Shown piece after piece: positions 47,495 to 59,300 of a stretch of DNA of 64,000 nt (position 1 is the stretch's first letter; every line of letters begins with the position of its first letter). Position numbers and translations under genes: made by a program. Below the pieces are notes generated by a model. The model had not been told where the DNA came from. It made no database searches and worked only from the letters and a program-made list of their open reading frames with translations. The DNA is taken from positions 1,178,001 through 1,242,000 of the forward strand of contig JBBELK010000093.1 in assembly GCA_037783545.1 (NCBI GenBank), written 5' to 3'. Source of the DNA: Henricia sp. BOLD:AAB3569 (taxonomy: Eukaryota > Echinodermata > Asteroidea > Spinulosida > Echinasteridae).

Positions 47495-48187
47495 TACTTT
47501 TAGAAGGCTAAAAGTGTTGTTTTTGACATTTATATTGGGACGTTATCATTTTCTAGTATTAACACTTTTAGCCCCTTAACATTTTAACCCCATTCGCTAT
47601 CTTACATTTCGCTGCACGCCCTCAAGAGTCCAAATACCCGTGTGAAAATTCTCCCACCAAAAAAGTAGTCCCACCAACACGGATGGATTTTGTTTACACC
47701 TCTTAAGCCTAGACTGGCCCCCTGTCCACATATTTACTTCCCCACTCATCGTATATGAGCGAGAGCAGCGTAGCGCACATAGACAGGGGACCAGTCTAGG
47801 CTTAACATAGTGTAAACAAAATCCATCCGCGTTGGTGGGACTACTTTCCTTTTGACGCGGTCTAAACGAATCCGTGGTACCCAACTGTTTGAGATTTGTC
47901 GATTTTACTCCAAATTTTGCTCCCTTTTATCCTTTTTTGATGTTTGAGTCATCATGGAAAAAGAACGACAAGGGTACAGAAGTCTTGAGATTACAAGGAC
48001 CTCCATCATGGTGTGCTTTTAAATGTCTGATTTGGAATTTACTGTAAGAATTTTCACACAGGTATTTGGACTCTTGAGGGCGTGCAGCAAAATGTAAGAT
48101 AGCGAATGGGGTTAAAATGTTATGGGGTTAAAATGATAACGTCCCAATATAAACGTCAAAAACAACACTTTTAGCCTTCTAAAAGTA
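47495..48187. mobile_element. Foldback element with nested inner palindrome
   Basis: The outer arms pair: TACTTTTAGAAGGCTAAAAG, GTTGTTTTTGACATTTATAT and TTTGGACTCTTGAGGGCGTG have complements. An inner palindrome (47652-47868) has arms GTAGTCCCACCAACACGGAT and AAGCCTAGACTGG. Confidence 0.8.
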
Positions 48188-48380
48188 TCCCCACCCAGTG
48201 GTACCATTAAGCTTGCGAACTTCGCTTGCGAATTTGACCAATAATAATGTCACGACTGCGCGGCTGATTGACGTCACAGATTTCCAAGTCGCTAAATGAG
48301 ATAACTGCTTAACCAGACTGCACTCTATTTAAAATTACCTGTTACGACTGGCTACTAAAGAGCAGGTCGATCAATTGTTT

Positions 48381-48440
48381 CCGCCCTCCCCCTTCCGCCC
48401 TCCCCCTTCCGCCCTCCCCCTTCCGCCCTCCCCCTTCCCC
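48381..48440. repeat. 14-bp tandem repeat CCGCCCTCCCCCTT
   Basis: Four head-to-tail units, followed by a partial one. Confidence 0.92.
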
Positions 48441-48797
48441 TTCCGGACTTGGTCACATTTTTCATTTGTTATAGGGATTTTGTCACATAAATTTTCCCCA
48501 CACGGTAGGGATTTTGTCACTTGTTAATTGACAATGGGGGAGACAATTAACGGGTGCAAGGGGACCATTCTTGAGATTGCGCTATGGCTAGTGTGGAGGA
48601 CTGGAAGCGGAGGCCCACAGAAAGGGCCTCTGAGGCTAAAAGGTCTCACATTTGGTAGTGGTACTGTCAACCACCTTCCTAAAATTAAAATGCCCTTAGT
48701 GAAAGAGTTTATTGGGGATTGGAGCTCTTGGTATGAGGGGTGCATTAGGCCACTTGTCCCTTTGGCTTCCATGGTCTCCTACCTACTTCCAGATACT

Positions 48798-49033
48798 AGC
48801 TGAAAGTATCGGCCTGTTTTTTTTAATGAAAATGATGTTATTAAAGCCAGTAGGCCTACTTTTTCAGTAGAACTTTTTTTCTTTTTAAACGTGGCTCCAA
48901 ACAGAATCTTTAACCAAGTCTTTATACAGGAAATTGATATGGAAAAAAAATAGTTCTACTGAAAGTATCGGCTTTTAATAATAACATCATTTACATTTTT
49001 AAAAAAAACAGGCCGATACTTTCAGTTTCAGCT
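48798..49033. mobile_element. Foldback element, CTGAAAGTATCGGCC ends
   Basis: Starts AGCTGAAAGTATCGGCCTGT and ends with the complement. Inner words GTAGAACTTTTTTTC and GAAAAAAAATAGTTCTAC also pair. Confidence 0.75.
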
Positions 49034-50024
49034 ATCTGGAACTAAAACTAAAGCAGGCGCGCGAACAGGCCGGGCCTAGTCTCCTACATGATGTACCTAT
49101 TTTTTCACTTTTTTGGTTGAATTTTCTTTTCAGCAAGGCCTTTTTTAAACGAGCTAAACAAAAATTTCCTGATGAGGCCTTATATTAGACCCCCAATCTA
49201 TTTTCATAAAAACTAAATTTTATTCCCAACATTTTTGGCCGACAGACCCACCCACACTCCACCTGATATCAATTTTTTTCTCTAATAAATGCCCCCTGAT
49301 TAGTGATTAGCGTGATGAAAAAAAGACTTATAAATAAAAATGTATACACATGCCACATGGAGGAAGAAACAAACATGACAAAATTATACATACGTTGTAT
49401 TATGGAAATCGTTGTAACTGTACTAGCAGCGTTTTCAGCCTTGCAACTGGACGGACGACGACATTGGCATTTCGCAGTGTCAGATGTCAGATGCAGACAA
49501 CACTAGCTGACGGGCCGGCCGGATGCATTATGGCCGGCTGGTTGGTTGTGTAGCGACGCGACGTACGCGTTGTTATCGTTATGCAAATCTAACACTAAGC
49601 ACATAGGCATTTGATTGGTCATTCGGTACACGAGCACGAGTGAATCACGCACGGTTCGGTTCACCGAGTACTGTATGTAGTATGGCACGCCAAAGCTAAA
49701 ATAATTCACACTGATAATTTAACGTCAACCCTGAAAAACAAGTTTCAACATTTTATAAATTAACCGTCAACCCTAAAAAACAAGTTGCAACATTTTATAA
49801 ATTAACTATCAACCCTGAAAAACAAGTCTCAACATTTTTATTCAACATTTTTTTAATTCACCATCAATCCTAAAAAACAAGTCTCAACATTTTCAAATAC
49901 AGAAGGACGGTATGCCAGTTTCAAACAGTCTACCAACATTTAAAAGACATACAAACTTCTTTTTGTCTTGCGCAACATTTGCGAAAATATGCATCAACCA
50001 GTCTAGTATTCCATCATCACACGT

Positions 50025-50442
50025 CATATCATAGAGCAAGGAACGTAACTTTCCAACCGATCGGCCGATTCTGACGGTTCAAAGTTGTGAACGAAGTCGA
50101 TTTTCTTTTCTACAAGTTGGCGCAAGGACCGTACGCTTCCGATGCATGTATGGGGTTAAATGCGCATGCGTTGTCGTTGTTTGTTCTGGGGTCTTCTCTC
50201 CAGTTATGAATGGAAAACGACGGATACCAGTGACGCGCAGCGAAACTCGATAACACACGTAGGGTACATAAAGCCAGGCTGCGGTCAGCGATCTTTGAGC
50301 GCGCAGTGGGCGATCGATAATGGTCCGGAGAAAACCCGTACACTTTGCACAGGGGCAAGGGAGGTGATAATTGCTCTCAATAAATCTGATTAGCGGAGGG
50401 GCTGAGTTGTAACTCCTTCTGTTCCTTGCTCTATGGTCATAT
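50025..50442. mobile_element. Nested TIR element, CATAGAGCAAGGAAC ends
   Basis: ATATCATAGAGCAAGGAACG at the left, complement GTTCCTTGCTCTATGGTCAT at the right. The centre is GC-richer and has no long frame. Confidence 0.65.
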
Positions 50443-50465
50443 GACCCGAAACTCGCGCCGGGTGC

Positions 50466-50590
50466 AGGTCAACTTGTTCCCAAACCAACTCGCTCCCCAG
50501 TCAACTCAGTCCCAGGTCAACTAGGCCCCAAGTTAACTCGGTCCCAAACCAACTCAGTCCCAAACCAACTCGGTCACAAGGAACTCATCC
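50466..50590. repeat. Short tandem AACTCGGTCCCAAACC
   Basis: About eight degenerate units of 13-16 bp (CAACTCAGTCCCAGGT, CAACTCGGTCCCAAAC). Confidence 0.8.
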
Positions 50591-50835
50591 CCAGGACTCG
50601 AAAATTGTGTGATACGATATCCAGCCATTATTTTTGATGGTAAATTTATAAAATGTTGGAAACAAAATGTTGAGACTTATTTTTCAGGGTTGATGGTAAA
50701 TTTATAAAATGTTTAAAAAAATAATTTTGAGACTTATTTTTCAGGGTATGATAGTTAATTTTAATGTTGAAACTTGTTTTTCAGGGTTGACGTTAAATTA
50801 TCAGTTTTTAATTATTTCTGCTTTGGCGTGCCATA

Positions 50836-51934
50836 ATATGGCACATTATCAGTTGGGTGAGTGCAGGTGGGTGTGACCAAAGAGGAGTTCAATGGGTGTG
50901 ACCGTGTTCCGGTACAACTGAAAGAAAGAAAAATCCTTATTCCATCCCCCCAAAAAACAAACTACAATTGAGCAAAGAAATCCCCTAAACCGTTGTGGAA
51001 CGATTGTCTTCTGGTGGGCGTCGTGGTGGAACGATGACGGTTTGTCGCCAGGATCGAGTGCTATATGTTTGTCTTCTGTTCGAAACGTGGGGTTCACTCC
51101 CGGGTACGGGAGCACTACTCATCGGTTCTTTTCAGAAGCCCACGTACATGTATACACGAACTCCTTCCCTGCGCGTCCGAGTCCGATCCGCCATAACTGA
51201 GTGCCATGAAGTGTGACGTTCTGTGACGGTTGTTAAAATTGAACAGTGCACAACGCGCCCCCTTTGTCATCCTCTTGCAACAGTGCCCCTTTAACGCACT
51301 CCCTAACTCCTGCGTACTGACGTCGCTTTGCAGAGTGGAAATTCCCTGATATCTCAGGATGCCCCTTTGTGTGCCAAAGTGACAACATAATGTAACGTAC
51401 AGTTCATGGCACTGGATAGTGCCATGGCGGACGTACAGAGATTCAAAAGAGATATTTCACATGGCATGGTGCACTACTGTAAACATTTTACACATTGATT
51501 TCCACCATGCTGTGCATATATAGACAAAGCAGTTGAATACAATTTATAAAATAAAACTGTCATTCGTTCCATATCATGAGGCCCAGCAGTCTAAAATTGA
51601 CTGCACATGATGAATTTTAGTTTCATCTGGACTCGAGTCGATTCAGGAAGCTGGGAACTAACAAAATGTTTTCGTGCATGTCCAGTCGACATCCAGGAAC
51701 ATAAATCTTTGACATTGATTTTAAATTGATAGCAAAAGCCAATCCTGCATGGTGTTTATTATTAAATCCCAAAGACATCCTGACTACTGATCTATAGTTG
51801 CATGGAAGAAGCAAAACGATGAAGCAAAAGTGCGAGCAGGTATATAAATTAACAACAATAGCCAGTTTCAAGTTTCACTTTTATTTTCAATTTCTACTTC
51901 TCTATAGGCCTACATGTATATGTGCAGAGTACAT
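50836..51934. other. No gene or repeat recognised
   Basis: Short frames on both strands show no domain. Confidence 0.4.
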
Positions 51935-52115
51935 GATTGTAAACTGTTACAAAGGGCATTATTTCCACTCGTGATTAAAAGCCCATGTTGATAAAACTGC
52001 CGTGTAGAAATTTCAGCCACATAGAGGCAGTAATACTTTAGAAAACCTTTTTAGTAAGGTTTTTCTTGTCAACTCATTGGGGTCACTGCAAAATAATGAT
52101 GTACTTTACCTTTAA
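51935..52115 (-). repeat. Dispersed repeat, AAGGTTTTTCTTGTCAACTC type
   Basis: Inverted relative to 61135 and 61862. Contains GAAATTTCAGCCACA, GCAGTAATACTT and TTCTTGTCAACTCATTGG. Confidence 0.6.
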
Positions 52116-52342
52116 AATGGAATAAGGTACACTAAAATATTACAATAAAATACAATTAGGGCCTAGGTGTCAAAAAATGGCAATTACACGTCAATGGTAC
52201 GAAAATGCAAAATACAGCACTATGAAAAGAAGGTATGGAGTCAAGAGCAACATAAGGTCTTGACAAACTTTCAAATTAACACTGGCAGCCTCGTTTCGGA
52301 TGCTGAGCCATTGTATTACGTCACGCGTCTTTTCATTTGAGT

Positions 52343-52553
52343 CTTTCCACAGTAAAGGGGGCATTATGGCAACACAGACCATATTTTCCAGAAAATACCT
52401 TTGTCTGGGTCTCAAAATAAAATAAATAAGTTTCAGTTGAGAAATCTTAGGCCCAAAAAGGGTTACAAATAGTGCGACAACGTGCCTTTCTAAAAACCCT
52501 GTGTACAAATTTCCAATATACGCTCGTAACCGGGACGGCCTAAAATGTAGCAT
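52343..52553. mobile_element. Copy 2 of the 5196 repeat, one arm
   Basis: CAGTAAAGGGGGCATTATGG, CATATTTTCCAGAAAATACC and AAAAACCCTGTGTACAAATT occur in the same order as at 5196-5400. The second arm is absent. Confidence 0.8.
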
Positions 52554-52729
52554 TGGCTGTCATCAAGTCCATATCTTGGCCGTAATAACCATTTTTGTCA
52601 GGATTACCTTTTTTTCTGAGACACACTGTACATGTATTCTGCCGGGGTTTTATGTTGAGGGCGGTATACCGTATTTTCGATGGAGTGGTAAATGTTATGC
52701 TCCTATCAATTGTTCCCCCACTCCCTCCC

Positions 52730-52792
52730 ACCCCCCCCCCCCCCCCCCCCCCCGCACTCCCCCCCCCCCCCCCCCCCCCCCCGGGCTACCCC
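52730..52792. repeat. Two cytosine homopolymers
   Basis: Two C runs separated by GCACTCC and ended by GGGCTACC. Confidence 0.95.
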
Positions 52793-52805
52793 ACCTAAGA
52801 GGTGG

Positions 52806-52890
52806 GGATTGTCAGTTTTTTTGTGACAAAATCCCCACCCCTGGGGCAACATTTAGGTGACAAAAATCCCCACCCTCGGGTGCAAAACAT
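52806..52890. repeat. GTGACAAAATCCCCACC repeat units
   Basis: Two units (GTGACAAAATCCCCACCCCT, GTGACAAAAATCCCCACC) related to 38673. Confidence 0.7.
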
Positions 52891-53021
52891 TCGCGTCTTG
52901 TATACAAATACAAATTGATAGGTGAAACAATTGATAGGTGCAGCATTACATGTACTGATCATACAGATCCACTGAACAGTGGCTACACGGCGATCCGGTG
53001 GCTTATCTAGAATTCCTACGG

Positions 53022-53027
53022 TTTATT
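53022..53027 (-). promoter_or_regulatory. Candidate poly(A) signal of the Kazal gene
   Basis: AATAAA on the minus strand, about 255 nt after the predicted stop codon at 53281. Confidence 0.45.
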
Positions 53028-53280
53028 TACAAATGCCATGCTTTCCTGTGACCCTTCAATCGCCTGAGACACCCCCATAATTTCGTGACGACCATTGTGT
53101 CTTTAACCTGTTGCAAACCTTGCACTCAGTCAGTCGCTGAGGTGCTGCCCACTTTTTGTTTGGTTTATATTTTTACTCTACAATTTTGAAGTCGTATTGC
53201 CATAGTTCAAACTCGTTCATCAATAATCGCGAGGCTTCGTTATTCGGATGAAGACGTCTCTGATGTTCCTGGAGTGGATC

Positions 53281-53303
53281 TCACGGAACGAGTGCTGATG
53301 TAC
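53281..53303 (-). CDS. Kazal gene last exon (predicted)
   Basis: After the acceptor TATTGTTTTAG the phase-1 frame gives GTSALVP and a TGA at 53281. It is followed by a candidate AATAAA. Very short, so tentative. Confidence 0.45.
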
Positions 53304-56300
53304 CTAAAACAATAAATATTTTAAAAAGGGAGAAATTAAGGAGGCAAAAATATAATGTCTGAAAACGGGCTGCTAGACAATGTTTCGGAATTTCACAGGT
53401 GCTCTTTGTGCACTTCTTTGTGCATTTTCGATGAAAGGGTTAGGGTTAGGCGTTGTGTAATTTTGCTCGACAAAGGTGGCACGAATCTGACCGATTTGTG
53501 CGACCTTTGTCGAGCAACATTATTCCTTATTCAAATGTATGCACAAACACACATGCACACAGCGATAGCCACACTTCTAATGTTTTGAGGCATTAAGTGA
53601 CGTCAGAGGTTACGCCGTTTATTTAAAGGGCCTGAAATGCTCAATAACTTTATGCACAGTGTTTGCTGTATATGATAGATTACTTGTCTAGAAAGACAAT
53701 ACTACTGTTCATTTTGATGCCCCATGAATAAAAAGTGGCATTTTTCAACTTTTAAGATTTCTTCACAGAAACTCACAGAAAGAGGGCGCTGTTTGGGGCA
53801 TGTCACTTTAGGAACACAGAGCAGAAAAGCAAAGAAAAAACATAAGACTTCAAATTGAAATTGTGGGAAAATGCTGCAGTTTCCAGCCTTAGTTTTCTCA
53901 TGGCTTACAACAAGCAACATGTAAAACAAACCTAAACCGTCATGGGTTACAAAAGTTTCAGCAAGTTGGAAAAAAATTGTGGAAACTTTTGTGCACAGTT
54001 TAATGAGATTTTCCTGTGTTTTCCTAATGTGACATCACCACTTTGCTCATGCATATGTAAATTTTCATTAGCATAAAAATAAAAAAAAAATTGATTTTAA
54101 CCCCCAAACAACTTCCAAATAGGGTTTTCATGACCGAAAGTAATGGACTAGATTCATAGCACAGATTTCATTCATAAAAATGCCATTTCAGGGCCCTTTA
54201 AAGTGCACTGGTTTTGCCCGTCAGGGATCTCACAAGGACAAAGGAATTTCCCCTACCTTGGGAAAGGCTATTGACAGTGTTGCATATCCCATCATAAGCG
54301 TGAAATAATCCTGGTTCCCGACATATTGCCCGCTGCAAGAAGCAGTAGTTACGGTAGTTCAGTCCGTCCGAACCACACACGGCCGCAGTTATATGTGGAC
54401 AATGTTCCTGACATACATCTTGAACGATATTAAATCGAGGAAAGAAAAACGAACACAAATAGTACAATTAACTCATGTTTCTATAACTGTGCAATACTTT
54501 GTTTTTATCTAACAATTTAGCTCATCTGCCAGAGAACTTTACGTTCAACCGAGGCTTGGGATCGGCATTCGTTGCGCAAATTGACATTGAAACCTGTTTT
54601 CGTGATCATAACACGTCTTTGACTTGTTTAAATGGTCACTTAATTGTAGCTACTTATGACCAAATAAGCTAATCATTATTTAAAGTAGTGGTATACGTCA
54701 AAACACGTAAACCTTTTGATCCTGTTTTCGCGACCATGTATACAGTCGCTGATTCTACCAATGAGCGGCTTTGGACGACGAAGACTGATTATTGGTCGAG
54801 TTACGTCAGAAATATGTTTGTGGTTATGATCTCGAAAACATGCCCTAGTTACGGTCGCGAAAACAGCTAGACTCAAGGCAAAAAGGCTAGCTCAGGTTGG
54901 CGTATAGTGGTTCTTTCCCTGCCTTTCACTTTTAGCGTCCGTGGTTCAATTTCTGGGCGTGTATGTGGATTAGTTTTGCAGTCCCTATGGCCGCGTGGAT
55001 TTCCTCCAACTTATAAAACTGCATATATCCTTCTTCGTCATCTTGGATTGTTAATGAAGTAAAGTTAATTATAATGCTAACACCGTATAATCGATGGCAT
55101 AAAGGACCTGATATATAGTTGCCAAAGATGCCATAACATGAAAGCATAATACACACTGGTCAGTCGTCCAGCGACGCAATTTCCCGTGTACACCTCGACG
55201 AGGCTGAAGTCCCGCCGCTTGCACGCAGTGCGTCTCAGGTGACACAGGGACGGGTACGTGACGCCGTCTGTTCCGCAAACAGGAGGCCCGGCGAATGGGT
55301 CACAGGGACGGGATATGGAACAAGCTGTGCAAGAAACGGACATTTTATTTTTAAAACGTTTAAAAGATAGATTACAGGATTGGAAAACTGTCAGCCCTGT
55401 ACCCCATCTACGCCCCGAGAAAACAAAGAAAACTGTATCCATGCATGCTTCGGTAAATTGTGCGAAGCCAATGTCATATTTAGGCTGGTTCCCTATATAT
55501 AGCTGCACTGCACGGAAAACGGTAATCAGTTGCAACGACTTATCTTCTTCAGTAATTATCTGTTTTTTTCCGGTGAAACGGTTGACTGCGCCATGAGCAT
55601 CTTTTTTGATGGATACCGGCGCATTATAAATTTTCATTATTATTATTATTATTAAAATTTCAGCACATTCCAGGTTCTGTATACGAGTTTTAAATAGTTT
55701 GTGAAACAAATGAAATATATTTTCTACATTGTGACTTAAAGGCACAGCTCGTCAGCAATGCCCGCGCGCCGAATTCGTGCCACGAATTACGCAGCTCCAT
55801 GCCTTTGCTATGGAGCTGCGTATTTCGTGGCACGAATTTGGCGCGCGCGCATTGCTGACGAGCCTGTGCCTTTAAATGTTTATATAGGCTTGCTTCCTTA
55901 CCTCTGACAGGTAATTCGCAAAGCCCCCAGAATGACACCTTGAGGTGATGACTCTTCCTCCTGCAAACCTCTTGCTTCAGCAGGCAGACGTTGAGGTAAC
56001 TTCTCTTGTTACTGCCGCATACTGGATCGTAGAAATCATCGCACTCGAAACACTCTGAATGTTGTGGAAGAGTAAAGTGAAAATGGTACACCGATTTTTG
56101 TTTCAGATACTGGACGTCATTGCAAGTCTATTTTTTGTGTGATGGAGGGCCATGTTTCCGCGACTATGGCCTTTTTCCAAATCTCGGCTCCGTCTCCGTC
56201 TCCGGCTCCGTCTCCATTCCGCCATCTTGAAGCCGCATACCAAACTTCGGCTCGGCTTCAGGCTTCATTTTGAGGCTTCGTTTTGGCCGAAATGAGGCTC

Positions 56301-59300
56301 CGAAACGAAGTCAACTAAAGAGGTGACTTCGGCCGGCTTCGTGACGTCATGAACTGGAAAATCACGTGACAGCAACAACAACTTTGTGAACTTTTGCAGG
56401 TTTGGTAAACTTTGCCGCCGACAAAACTCGTCTGCTAGCGCTTTAAAAAAGCCGGTGAAAAGGAGTGGTAGGCCTACTAGGCCCGACTAGACTGTTCCAA
56501 ACGGTTTTTGGTTTGGCTTCGCTGAAGTGAAGCCGGAGGCGGTTGGAGTCGGAGCCGCATGAAGCCGGAGCCTGAAGACGGAGTCGAGATTTGGAAAAGG
56601 GCCATAATAACCAGAAAATGTTCCCGATTTCACAAAAAGTGACGAACATGTTTCCGGTTGTGGTCGCCAAAACGACCCTGTTCTCGTGACTGCTGATGGC
56701 AATGACGTCACGTGTCTACATTTTTGGTTTATAATACAATTCCGACCCACCGTATGTCAGCAAAATAATGTCGCCTTGACTAGTCTAGGCCCTAGACGTT
56801 GTTATTGTTTTTGTTTTGAACGTGCGTTCATCCCGAAAACCGATCGCCGCGACACAGTCAATAACAACAAAACGATTATGACAAAACGATATGGTGATAG
56901 GACTAGGAGCGTGTCTATCGGATCGGTAGGTCGTGATTACGCCCTCTCGCGGCAGTCGGGTATCCAACAAAATAATGACCGTCTAGGGCCTAGACTACTC
57001 AGCTGGTATAGCATCTGTCCGGTGAGTCATCAGAGGTCTCGGGTTGGAATCCTCATAAAACCCATGTGATTTTCCTCTCATCCCAAGTTTGCTTGTTTCA
57101 TTTTCATTGGTGATTAGGCACCATACCAAATATTGCGTTGGTTACTTTGTCTATGCGCTCCTAGTAACCGTCCGAGAGAAAATGGGTTCGTCGGGAAAAC
57201 CTGAGGGAGTATACCACTGTGCCTTATAGCTCAGCTGGTAGGGCGTCTGCCCGGTGAGTCACTGTGACAGGTCTCGAGCTCGAAACCCGATAAGGCCCAC
57301 GTGATTTTTCTGTCATCCCAAGTTTCATTATCACAGTATGAAGTTAATTTTGTACAGCAGTTAAAGAATGGTGTGCAGTTAAAATAAATCATAATGCACT
57401 AGCCAAGAGCCGTTTTAACCGCAATGCATTGCTTAATATGATTATGGGCAAGCAGTAAAGATTTCGGTTGCATAAAGGAAGCTGCCATATCTAGAAACGT
57501 TTTGGATGATATCAGGTTTTCGATTATTTCTAACGCGACCAACCTTCAGTGTCTAGTTTGCCAATGCAGCTGCCACTTCGAACCGGTGCAATCGTCGGAT
57601 TTCCCGTTTTGCAGGCGGCGTCTTTCAACAGACATAGGTTGGAATATGTCACCCCGTCCGAACCGCAGACTGGACGAGACGGCAGGGAATCACACTGGCC
57701 CAAAACAGGGCATGGCCAATCAAGCTCCGTCGTCGTTTCTGCGTCTGCGATTGGTCGAGGCGTAGATCGGTCTATCACGTCTGCGCCAACCTCGATCGTC
57801 GTTTGAGAGGGTTCTGACAATAGGCGTTCAAACGAGTCTGTTGATTGGCTAGGAATTGAACCTGTTTCTTGCAGCGTCGTAAACGCATCTGCCGTTTCCT
57901 GCGTGGTTTCTGCATCGTTCACCGTTATCGAAAGCGAGCTGTCAGTGCCGAAGCTCCCGTACAAGTTGGTTGATTGGCCAGAAGTTTCTGAGGTTGACAA
58001 CGCACCGATAGAGGGCGTTGTTTGAAAAACTGGATGTGCAGAATTTGACGCCGCAGGTTTCTCGTTTTCCAACATCGTGTGCAATGGCTGAGTTGTCTTC
58101 GGATGTATTGTCACGTGGCCTGTCTTAGAAAAAGTGTATGTGATTACATTTTCCGTACTTGTTGGTAATTCTAGACGGTATACAACTGTGGCCTGTTCCA
58201 CATTTAGAATTAATTTTTGTGGTTTTACAAACGTCCGGCGTGCCTACTTATCACATCCACAATCCCTACCCCCGACTCAAAGCCAACGAAACCAACTACT
58301 GATTTTGCGTTTTGGTATATAAAAATTATGCACTGAATTAGAGAACATAAATCTACCAACTCCACGTAGCTATGAAGTGATGAACTATAAATATATCTGG
58401 TTTCTCGAACTTCGGGTGCCATTAGCCTTTTAGAAGTATAGCGGAACAAAAGGAGAGCGCGCAATTTCATTTGGGTATGAATTTTTTTATCAATTGTATT
58501 TCTTTCCAAAAACTTGATTTACATGTTGTAACTATAATACATAGACAGAATTATAAATAAAATTAATAAGTGTAAAGTGAAAAACTGAGTTATTTTGCAT
58601 TTTAGTCGATTTTATACCCACTGCAAAGTGCGCCCTCCTATTGTGTCCGCCATACTTCAAAAAGGCTAATTGATTTCGTAATGGACATAGTGTATCTATA
58701 AAACATACCGTGTTGCTGCAACTCTAGGTCGTTGGAATTTGCTGCAGACTCTTGAGGATTTTCTTCCCCGGGCTGGTCTTCCTTGCACGGACCCAAGTAA
58801 GCAACCTCCAAGGCATTGGTTATACCGAAGGTGGACGATCGCCGACTTCTGGCCGCGGCCTCATCAGAAGCTCTACGGCAAACGGCCATTCTCAGGAAGC
58901 ACACCGACTGGTAGGTCCGACCGTCGGTACCGCAGACTTCGAGCTGCCGTCCGCGTGATTTGCATCGTGTTGGACATGTCAAAGGTTCGTCTTGGGATGA
59001 ACACATAAGTACACAGTTTGACAGTGAAATGCAACAAATAGCAGATACAACTGAACAGTATCTCTTTCTCCTTTTCTCCCCTTATTCAGTTGATGATTTG
59101 CAGTGGCAACTGTAGGGATCGCACCACCTAATCGGTAACTAAATGGTAACCCTCTTTTGCCTTGGGACTCCGGAACCCCTTGGAAACAATGGCGCACTTC
59201 TAAAAAGCTGGGGAGGGATAGGCTGCATCCGAATTACTGGCTTTGGCTGTTGCCACGCTGTTGCTATACGGGCGGACAATGGCAGTCCTTAGCAACAGCC

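Larger units (their letters stand above)
49681..50835. mobile_element. Foldback element with tandemly repeated arms
   Basis: The left end TATGGCACGCCAAAG and right end CTTTGGCGTGCCATA are inverted. Each arm carries about four units of ~47 bp (CAACCCTGAAAAACAAGTTT then CAACATTTTATAAATTAAC). Another inverted-repeat element (50025-50442) and a short tandem (50466-50590) lie in the centre. Confidence 0.85.

Noticed and set aside
48528-48803. Plus-strand frame of 91 residues with a fairly protein-like composition
   Set aside because: No family recognised and no upstream or downstream exon found. It could be a fragment of a repeat, so it is not listed as a gene.
52191-52553. Minus-strand frame of 120 residues
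   Set aside because: Mostly the repeat shared with 5196-5400; no protein family recognised.
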